Shown: positions 58,414-64,000 of the stretch, in pieces
Position numbering within the stretch: position 1 is the stretch's first letter
How the letters are laid out: each line of letters starts with the position of its first letter
Assembly (NCBI RefSeq): GCF_016464425.1
Contig: NZ_JADDKQ010000013.1
Coordinates: 1-64,000, forward strand
DNA: 64,000 nucleotides
Direction: 5' to 3'
DNA from: Actinotalea solisilvae
GTDB lineage: Bacteria; Actinomycetota; Actinomycetes; Actinomycetales; Cellulomonadaceae
The notes under the pieces: generated by a model
What the model was told of the DNA's origin: nothing
The model's database searches: none
Seen by the model: only the letters and a program-made list of their open reading frames with translations
Made by a program: the position numbers and the translations under genes

Positions 58414-60087
58414 TCACGCGACGACGCGGAGGATCTCCTCGATCGAGGTCTCGCCGAGCAGGACCTTCGTCCAGCCGTCGTCGCGGAGCGTGATCATGCC
58501 CTGCTCGCGCGCGGTCGCCCCGATGTCCGACGACGACGAGTGCGCGACGGCGTGGCGCTCGATGTCCTCGGTCACGCGCATGACCTCGTGCAGCGCCATC
58601 CGGCCCTTGTAGCCGGTGCGCGAGCACGACGAGCACCCCGCCGGACGGTAGAGCGTGGGCAGCTCCTCGCCGGGGCTCCAGGGGAAGCGGGCCGCGATGA
58701 GCTCCACCTCGCTCGGCTGGTACGCCTCCTTGCACTTCGCGCACAGCTTGCGCGCGAGGCGCTGGGCCACCACGCAGTCGAGCGCCGACCCGACGAGGAA
58801 GGGCTCGATGCCCATCTCGATGAGACGCGTCACCGCGCTCGGCGCGTCGTTGGTGTGCAGCGTGGAGAGCACGAGGTGACCGGTCAGCGCCGCCTCGATC
58901 GCGATCTGGGCCGTCTCGTGGTCGCGGATCTCGCCGAGCAGGACGACGTCGGGGTCCGACCGCAGGATCGAGCGGAGCGCGGCGGCGAAGCTCAGGCCGG
59001 CCTTGGGGTTGACCTGCACCTGGTTGATCCCGGGGAGGCGGTACTCGACCGGGTCCTCCACCGTGATGACGTTGATCTCCGGCCGGGAGACGGCGTTGAG
59101 CGTCGCGTACAGCGTCGTGGACTTCCCGGAGCCCGTGGGACCGGTGACGAGGATCATGCCGTACGGCTTGGTGTACGAGTCCTTGTAGGTCTCGTAGTTG
59201 TCCTCGAGGAACGACAGGTCCCGCAGGTCGAGGCTGGCGGTCGAGTTGTCGAGGATGCGCATGACGACCTTCTCGCCCCACACCGTCGGCAGCGTCGCCA
59301 CGCGGAGGTCGATCTTGCGGCCGTTGTGCGTGACGGACATGCGCCCGTCCTGGGGCTTGCGGCGCTCGGCGATGTCGATGTCGCTCATGATCTTCAGACG
59401 CGAGATGACGCCACCCTGGATCTGCTTCGGGGACCGCTGCATCTCGTGGAGCACGCCGTCGATGCGGTAGCGCACGCGCATCTCGTGCTCGCCCGGCTCG
59501 ATGTGGATGTCGGACGCCCGGTCCTGGATGGCCTGCGTGACGAGCAGGTTGACGAAGCGCACGATCGGGGCGTCGTCGTCGACGAAGTCCCCGATGCCCG
59601 AGAGGTCCTCCACGACCTCGGGCTGCTGGTCCTGGAACGCGTTCGCGAGGTCGTCGATCTCGTCGTCGGCGCGGCAGAAGCGGTCGATCGCGACCGTGAG
59701 GTCGTCGTGGGTGGCGACCACGGTCCGCACGGGCAGGCCGGACAGCGTCCGCGCGTCGTCGACCGCGAGCACGTTGCCCGGGTCGGCCATCGCGAGCACC
59801 ATCGCGCCCTCGAGGAGCGCGATCGGCAGCACCGTGTAGCGGCGGCACAGCGACGCCGGGATGAGCGCGACGGCGTTGCGGTCGACGGGGTACTCGCCGA
59901 GCTCGACGAAGTCCATGCCCACCTGGGCTGCGAGGGCGCGGACCAGCTGCGCCTCGCTGAGCATCCCGATCTCGACCAGGACGCGGCCGAGCGACTCGCC
60001 GCGCGCCGCCTGCTCGTCGAGGGCCGCCATGAGCTGGCCCTCGGTCACGAGTCCTTCGTCGAGGAGGATGTCTCCGAGCTGCTTCAC
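58414..60087 (-). CDS. pilB: Pilus extension ATPase PilB with N-terminal MshEN domain
   Basis: A 557-residue assembly motor. The N-terminus is an MshEN-type domain with two repeats of the LGxxL pattern (QLGDILLDEGLVTEGQLMAA and LGRVLVEIGMLSEAQLVRAL, about 3-52). This module binds c-di-GMP in MshE and some PilB proteins; the usual leading Arg of the first repeat is Gln here. The ATPase core has Walker A GPTGSGKST (315-323), Walker B VVLLGEIRDHETA, His box HLVLSTLHTNDAPS and the zinc cysteines CAKC (449-452) and CSSC (485-488) that mark extension ATPases. The GTG start has GGAAGGA upstream. Confidence 0.95.
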   Translation of the reverse strand: MKQLGDILLDEGLVTEGQLMAALDEQAARGESLGRVLVEIGMLSEAQLVRALAAQVGMDFVELGEYPVDRNAVALIPASLCRRYTVLPIALLEGAMVLAMADPGNVLAVDDARTLSGLPVRTVVATHDDLTVAIDRFCRADDEIDDLANAFQDQQPEVVEDLSGIGDFVDDDAPIVRFVNLLVTQAIQDRASDIHIEPGEHEMRVRYRIDGVLHEMQRSPKQIQGGVISRLKIMSDIDIAERRKPQDGRMSVTHNGRKIDLRVATLPTVWGEKVVMRILDNSTASLDLRDLSFLEDNYETYKDSYTKPYGMILVTGPTGSGKSTTLYATLNAVSRPEINVITVEDPVEYRLPGINQVQVNPKAGLSFAAALRSILRSDPDVVLLGEIRDHETAQIAIEAALTGHLVLSTLHTNDAPSAVTRLIEMGIEPFLVGSALDCVVAQRLARKLCAKCKEAYQPSEVELIAARFPWSPGEELPTLYRPAGCSSCSRTGYKGRMALHEVMRVTEDIERHAVAHSSSSDIGATAREQGMITLRDDGWTKVLLGETSIEEILRVVA

Positions 60088-60166
60088 GGGTGTCCTTCCA
60101 GGTGACCGACCGTCGGGAGGGCCCGCTGCCGCGACGGGGGTCACGTGCAGGGCTGGCCCTAGGTCC

Positions 60167-60194
60167 CTATCGGCAGGCCCGGGGCGGTGCTGTA
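60167..60194 (-). promoter_or_regulatory. FliA/WhiG-type promoter of pilB
   Basis: Minus strand TACA (60194-60191), a 16-base spacer and GCCGATAG (60174-60167), 79 bases before the pilB GTG, in the 182-base gap after aroE. The -35 is the weakest of the set; the -10 is a full match. Confidence 0.7.
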
Positions 60195-60269
60195 GGCGTT
60201 TCGCCCGGTCACCGTCGGGCGAGCGCGCCCGTCCCGCACCGTCCGGGCGCCGGTCCCGCGCCGTCCGCG

Positions 60270-61130
60270 TCAGACGAGCGCGGCCTCGAGCGCCCGCTCC
60301 ATCGCCTCGACGGGCGCCGGGCGTCCGGTCATGAGGCGCACCTGCTCGGTCGCCTGGTGCAGCAGCATCCGCTCCCCCGTCACGGCGACGCCGCCGCCGG
60401 CGGCCCACGCCGCGGTGAGGGCCGTGGGCCGCGGGTCGTACGCGCAGTCGAGCAGCACGCCGGCGCGACCGGCGGCGCCGGTCGCGGCCAGGCGCTCGGC
60501 GAGCGGGTCCGCCGCGCGCGGCGGCAGCGTGGACACGACGACGTCGGCCGCGTCGACCGCCGCGAGCAGCCGGTCCACCGGGTCCATCGTGAGGAAGCGC
60601 GGCTCGACGCCCATGCGGTGCGCCGCGCGCATCGTCGAGCCCGCGCGCGCCATCGACCGGACGTGCACGTCCGCCGTCGGGCACCCCAGCTGGGCGAGCG
60701 CGGCGAGGGTCGAGGCGGCCGTCGCGCCCGCGCCGAGGACCACGGCGCGCTCCACGCGCCGCTCCCCCAGGCCCTCACGCAGGGCCGCGACGACGCCGTG
60801 GACGTCCGTGTTGGCACCGACGAGCACCGGCCGACCGACGCCACCGCCCTGCACGAGCACGGTGTTCACGGCACCGACGACCTCGGCGAGCGGCTCGACG
60901 TGGTCGAGCAGGCCGAGCACCGTCTGCTTGAGCGGCATGGTGAGGCTGAGCCCCGCCCACGACGCGTCGAGGTCGCCGACGAAGGCCGGCAGCTGCTCCT
61001 CGGTCACGTCGACCGGGTCGTAGCGCCACCCGTCCAGGCCGAGCGCCGCGTACGCGGCACGGTGCAGGACGGGCGACAACGAGTGCGCGATGGGGTGACC
61101 GAGGACGGCCGCGCGCCGGGCGGTGCTCAC
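60270..61130 (-). CDS. aroE: Shikimate dehydrogenase
   Basis: Reduces 3-dehydroshikimate to shikimate with NADPH. The 286-residue protein has the N-terminal substrate domain (VLGHPIAHSLSPVLHRAAYAAL, LSLTMPLKQTVL with catalytic Lys, and GANTDVHGVVAAL with the Asp). The NADPH domain shows the Gly-rich loop VVLGAGATAASTLAAL, and the C-terminal motif is GVAVTGERMLLHQATEQ. The GTG start overlaps the mltG stop (GTGA). It is separated from aroC-K-B-Q by the 13 kb pil locus. Confidence 0.95.
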   Translation of the reverse strand: MSTARRAAVLGHPIAHSLSPVLHRAAYAALGLDGWRYDPVDVTEEQLPAFVGDLDASWAGLSLTMPLKQTVLGLLDHVEPLAEVVGAVNTVLVQGGGVGRPVLVGANTDVHGVVAALREGLGERRVERAVVLGAGATAASTLAALAQLGCPTADVHVRSMARAGSTMRAAHRMGVEPRFLTMDPVDRLLAAVDAADVVVSTLPPRAADPLAERLAATGAAGRAGVLLDCAYDPRPTALTAAWAAGGGVAVTGERMLLHQATEQVRLMTGRPAPVEAMERALEAALV

Positions 61131-62293
61131 CCCTGGTTCTCGTCCTCCCACTGCCGCAGCAGCTGCACGTTCTCCTGGTGCTCCGGGAACGTCTCGGCGA
61201 ACCGGGTCTCGCCCGTGTCGAGGTTGATGGTCACCCAGAAGAGCCAGGGGCCGTCGGCGGGCGTGAGCACGGCGTCGACCGACGTGAGGCTCGGCGCCGC
61301 GATCGGCGTCGGGGGCAGGCCTGTGCGCAGGTAGAGGTTGTACGGGGTGTCCGTCTCCTTGTGCGTGTTCGTCAGCTCCGTGCCGGGCACGCCCGCGCCG
61401 TAGGCGACGGCCGCGTCGATGTCGAGCTTCATGTTGATGTCGAGGCGGTTCTGGATCGCCCGGGCGACCTTGGCACGGTCCTCGGGCGTCCGGGCCTCGC
61501 GCTCGACGAGCGACGCGATGGTGAGGACGCGCTGGCGGTCCGCGGGCGCGACGCCGCGGGCGTCGAGGTTCGCCACCGTCTGCGCGACCATCTGGGCGAT
61601 CATCTGGCCCGGCGTGGTCCCCGGCTGGAACGTGTACGTGGCGGGGAAGAGCCAGCCCTCGTAGCTTCCGCCGGCCTCGGCGGGCAGACCCGTCGCCGCC
61701 GGGTCGGCCATGGCCGCCTGGAAGTCGGCCACCGGGACGGTCGTGACCGACGAGAGCCGGTCGAGGACCTGGTCGACGCGCAGGCCCTCCGGGATCGTCA
61801 CCTTGGTCTGGACCCGGTTCTCCGAGTCGAGCAGCGCGAGCACCGCGTCGGACGCCTTCATCTCGAGCAGCAGCCGGTACGTACCCGGCTGGATGCCGGC
61901 AGCGTCGGGGTTCGCGGTGAACGCCTGCGCGAAGGCGCCGGTCGACGCGACGACGCCGGCGTCGAAGAGGACCTGGGCCATCTGGGCGCCGGTCGCGGCC
62001 TCGGGGATGACGACCTCGGCGCTGCCGTGGCCCGGGCCCGGGAAGTCGTCCGTCTCCTGGCTCTGCGTCGCGCCGCGCAGGTCGTCGATCATGGGCAGCA
62101 CGAACTGGACCACGGCCCAGGCGGCGCCGCCGACCACGAGCAGGCTGAGGACGAGCGCGACGAGGTTGCGCCGACGACGGCGCTTGCGACGACGGTCGCG
62201 CTCGGCGCGCTCGGCGCGTCGCGCCGACCGGTCGGAGTGCGTGGGTGCGGGCTCGTCCGGCTGGACGATCTCGTCGAGGAACAGGTCGTTCAC
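61127..62293 (-). CDS. mltG: Endolytic peptidoglycan transglycosylase MltG
   Basis: A 388-residue bitopic membrane enzyme that cuts nascent glycan strands and so ends their polymerisation. The N-terminal cytoplasmic tail (about 42 residues) is highly charged (SDRSARRAERAERDRRRKRR). One transmembrane helix is at about 43-68. A LysM-like subdomain (VVIPEAATGAQMAQVLFDAGV) precedes the YceG domain with the catalytic Glu in TIASLVEREA and the conserved YNLYLRTGLPPTPIAAPS. The start is GTG after GAGGAGG. The ruvX-mltG-aroE order is conserved in actinobacteria. Confidence 0.93.
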   Translation of the reverse strand: MNDLFLDEIVQPDEPAPTHSDRSARRAERAERDRRRKRRRRRNLVALVLSLLVVGGAAWAVVQFVLPMIDDLRGATQSQETDDFPGPGHGSAEVVIPEAATGAQMAQVLFDAGVVASTGAFAQAFTANPDAAGIQPGTYRLLLEMKASDAVLALLDSENRVQTKVTIPEGLRVDQVLDRLSSVTTVPVADFQAAMADPAATGLPAEAGGSYEGWLFPATYTFQPGTTPGQMIAQMVAQTVANLDARGVAPADRQRVLTIASLVEREARTPEDRAKVARAIQNRLDINMKLDIDAAVAYGAGVPGTELTNTHKETDTPYNLYLRTGLPPTPIAAPSLTSVDAVLTPADGPWLFWVTINLDTGETRFAETFPEHQENVQLLRQWEDENQG

Positions 62294-62408
62294 CGCCGTG
62301 CCTCCTCGCGCGCCGTCTCCGCGTGCCTCATCAGGTCAGTCCTTCCGTCCCGGCCCGCACCCAGGGGGTGGTGGGGACCGCCGGTCCCGGCGCGGACGCC
62401 GGTCGTCG

Positions 62409-62978
62409 TCATGCCTCGCCCGGGGCCGCCTGGGCGGCCCCCACCAGCTCGCCCGCGCGCCGCCCGGACGCCTTCTCCGTGTCGAGCGCCGTCTGCAGGA
62501 TGACCACCGCGGCCGCCTGGTCGACGACGGCCCGGTGGCGCCGGCCCGCACGGCCCGACGCGTGCAGCGCCTGGTGGGCGGTCACCGTGCTGAGCCGCTC
62601 GTCGACGAGCCGCACCGGCACGGGGGCCACCGCGTGCGCCAGCGCAACAGAATAGGCGCGAACGAGCGCGGACGCCGCACCCTCGGCGCCCGAGAGGCTG
62701 CGCGGCAGTCCCACGTAGACGACCGCGGCGGAGCGCTCGACGACCTCGGCGGCGATCCGGGCGACGTCGGCGGGCGCGGGCGCGCCCTGCGGGTCGGCGC
62801 CACCGGCGGGCGCCGGGGCCCGCGGGACGGTCTCGACCGGCGTCGCGACGAGCCCGTCGGGGTCGCTCGCGGCGAGCCCCACCCGGACCGAGCCGACGTC
62901 GACCGCGAGCCGGGCGCCGCGCGGCAGCGCGGCCGACCCGTCGCCCACCGGACCGCCGGCCTCAGCGCTCAGCGCCAC
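62409..62978 (-). CDS. ruvX: RuvX/YqgF pre-16S rRNA nuclease (Holliday junction resolvase-like)
   Basis: A 189-residue RNase H-fold protein of the YqgF family, implicated in 5' maturation of 16S rRNA. Motifs: LAVDVGSVRVGLAASDPDG with the first catalytic Asp, VYVGLPRSLSG, VRLVDERLSTVTAHQAL with the Glu, and the final Asp in HRAVVDQAAAVVIL. A Pro/Gly/Ala-rich insert near residues 65-80 is not part of the core. The GTG start at 62978 overlaps the alaS end by 17 bases. Confidence 0.92.
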   Translation of the reverse strand: MALSAEAGGPVGDGSAALPRGARLAVDVGSVRVGLAASDPDGLVATPVETVPRAPAPAGGADPQGAPAPADVARIAAEVVERSAAVVYVGLPRSLSGAEGAASALVRAYSVALAHAVAPVPVRLVDERLSTVTAHQALHASGRAGRRHRAVVDQAAAVVILQTALDTEKASGRRAGELVGAAQAAPGEA

Positions 62979-64000
62979 GCGCGACCTCGTCCCGGACGGC
63001 GACGAGGGCGTCGGCCAGGCGGGCGACGTCGCTCCCGCCGCCCTGCGCGACGTCGTCCTTGCCGCCGCCTCCACCGCCGAGGGTCCCCGCCGCGACCTTG
63101 GCGAGCGCGCCGGCCCTGAGGCCGCGCTCGCGCGCGGCGGCGTTCGTGGCGACGAGGACGATCGGGCGCCCCTTGGCCGCGCCGCCGACGGCGACCACCG
63201 CGGGCTCCTCGCCCAGGCGTCCCCGCACGTCGAGCGCGAGGGTCCGCAGGTCGTCGGCCGACGCGACCTCACCCGCGTCGTGCGTCACCACCCGGACGCC
63301 GCCGACAGCCGCCGCGGCGTCCGCGAGGCTCCCCGCGGCCGCGAGCAGGCGGCCCTGGCGCAGCGCCGCGAGCTCCTTCTCGGCCTCGCGCAGCCGCGCG
63401 ACGACGCCCGCGACGCGCTCGGGCAGCTCCTCCGGGCGCACCTTGAGCGCGTCGGTGAGCGTGGCGACGAGCGCGCGCTCGCGGGCCAGCGCCTGGAACG
63501 CCTCCATGCCGACGAGCGCCTCGACGCGACGCGAGCCCGAGCCGACCGAGGACTCCCCCGTGAGCGCGATGAGGCCGATCTGGCTCGAGTGGTCGACGTG
63601 CGTGCCGCCGCAGAGCTCGCGCGACCACGGGCCGCCGATCTCGACGACGCGGACCTGCTCGTCGTAGGTCTCGCCGAAGAGCGCGATCGCGCCCCACGCC
63701 TTGGCCTCCGGGAGCGTCATGTACTGCCACGACACCCCGAGGTCCTTGCGGATGGCGCGGTTGGCGACCTCCTCGACCTCGCTGCGCGCCGACGCCGACA
63801 GCGCCTGGTTCCACGAGAAGTCGAGCCGCAGGTAGCCGGGCTTGTTGTACGAGCCGGACTGGAGCGCGTCCGGCCCGAGCACCTCGCGCAGCGCGGCGTG
63901 CACGACGTGCGTGCCCGAGTGCGCCTGGCGCGCACCGAGCCGCCACTCGGGGTCGACCTGCGCGAGCACCTCGGTGCCCGGGCCGACCTCGCCCTCCGCG
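62962..64000 (-). CDS. alaS: Alanyl-tRNA synthetase, C-terminal part (5' end beyond the window)
   Basis: The last 345 or so residues of AlaS. The editing domain is visible with its zinc/hydrolytic motifs HSGTHVVHAAL and CGGTHVD, which clear Ser and Gly mischarged tRNA-Ala. A coiled-coil linker (VVARLREAEKELAALRQGRLL) and the C-terminal DHHA1 domain ending in a Gly-rich loop (AAGTLGGGGGGKDDVAQGG) follow. The catalytic domain lies outside the window. The stop codon falls inside the start region of ruvX, the conserved alaS-ruvX arrangement. Confidence 0.96.
   Translation of the reverse strand, partial: AEGEVGPGTEVLAQVDPEWRLGARQAHSGTHVVHAALREVLGPDALQSGSYNKPGYLRLDFSWNQALSASARSEVEEVANRAIRKDLGVSWQYMTLPEAKAWGAIALFGETYDEQVRVVEIGGPWSRELCGGTHVDHSSQIGLIALTGESSVGSGSRRVEALVGMEAFQALARERALVATLTDALKVRPEELPERVAGVVARLREAEKELAALRQGRLLAAAGSLADAAAAVGGVRVVTHDAGEVASADDLRTLALDVRGRLGEEPAVVAVGGAAKGRPIVLVATNAAARERGLRAGALAKVAAGTLGGGGGGKDDVAQGGGSDVARLADALVAVRDEVARGAER

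Overview
The window is a 64 kb piece of a very GC-rich (well over 70% G+C) actinobacterial chromosome. Gene order and protein features (mihF next to gmk/rpoZ, a PriA without helicase motifs, a pyr operon carrying a gene like mycobacterial Rv1382, coaBC with the PAMHTEMW motif, many leaderless starts) point to a member of the Micrococcales such as Cellulomonas or a close relative. The species assignment is an inference. Almost all housekeeping genes are on the minus strand, so the biological reading order runs from 64 kb down to 0.

The backbone, read in transcription order, is alaS-ruvX-mltG-aroE (64-60 kb), aroC-aroK-aroB-aroQ (47-43.6 kb), efp-nusB (39-38 kb), pyrR-pyrB-pyrC-(two Rv1382-like genes)-carA-carB-pyrF (27.7-18.2 kb), mihF-gmk-rpoZ-coaBC-metK-priA-HAD-fmt-rsmB-rpe (16.7-6.7 kb), an FMN riboswitch with ribD-ribE-ribBA-ribH-pnuC/ribM (6.6-2.2 kb), then hisE-hisG and a small membrane protein. 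Most genes in these blocks overlap by GTGA/ATGA/TGATG junctions and are probably translationally coupled. The left edge cuts the end of a secreted-type beta-helix protein, and the right edge cuts alaS.

Three groups of accessory genes interrupt the backbone. At 28-38 kb lie a PAS-AraC regulator with a divergent alpha/beta hydrolase, a bifunctional PutA, a PLP decarboxylase with an MFS transporter, and a membrane GGDEF-EAL protein. At 39-43.6 kb lie a SatD-like gene, a small membrane protein and two multi-spanning GT-C-like membrane proteins. At 47-60 kb lies a complete type IV pilus locus: pilB; pilT-pilC; pilA; large minor pilins with the prepilin peptidase; and pilM-N-O.

The most notable signal is a shared promoter architecture. 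Seven transcription units in the accessory regions (the GGDEF-EAL gene, both GT-C-like genes, pilB, pilTC, pilA and pilMNO) are each preceded, on the correct strand, by a close match to TCAA-N16-GCCGATA(G/C). This is the FliA/WhiG (sigma-28 family) type of promoter, and the 16-base spacing is invariant. PilB also begins with an MshEN-type domain, a known c-di-GMP-binding module. Together these suggest one motility-sigma regulon linking c-di-GMP turnover, type IV pili and probably pilin or surface glycosylation. No sigma factor gene lies in the window, so the regulator itself is inferred.
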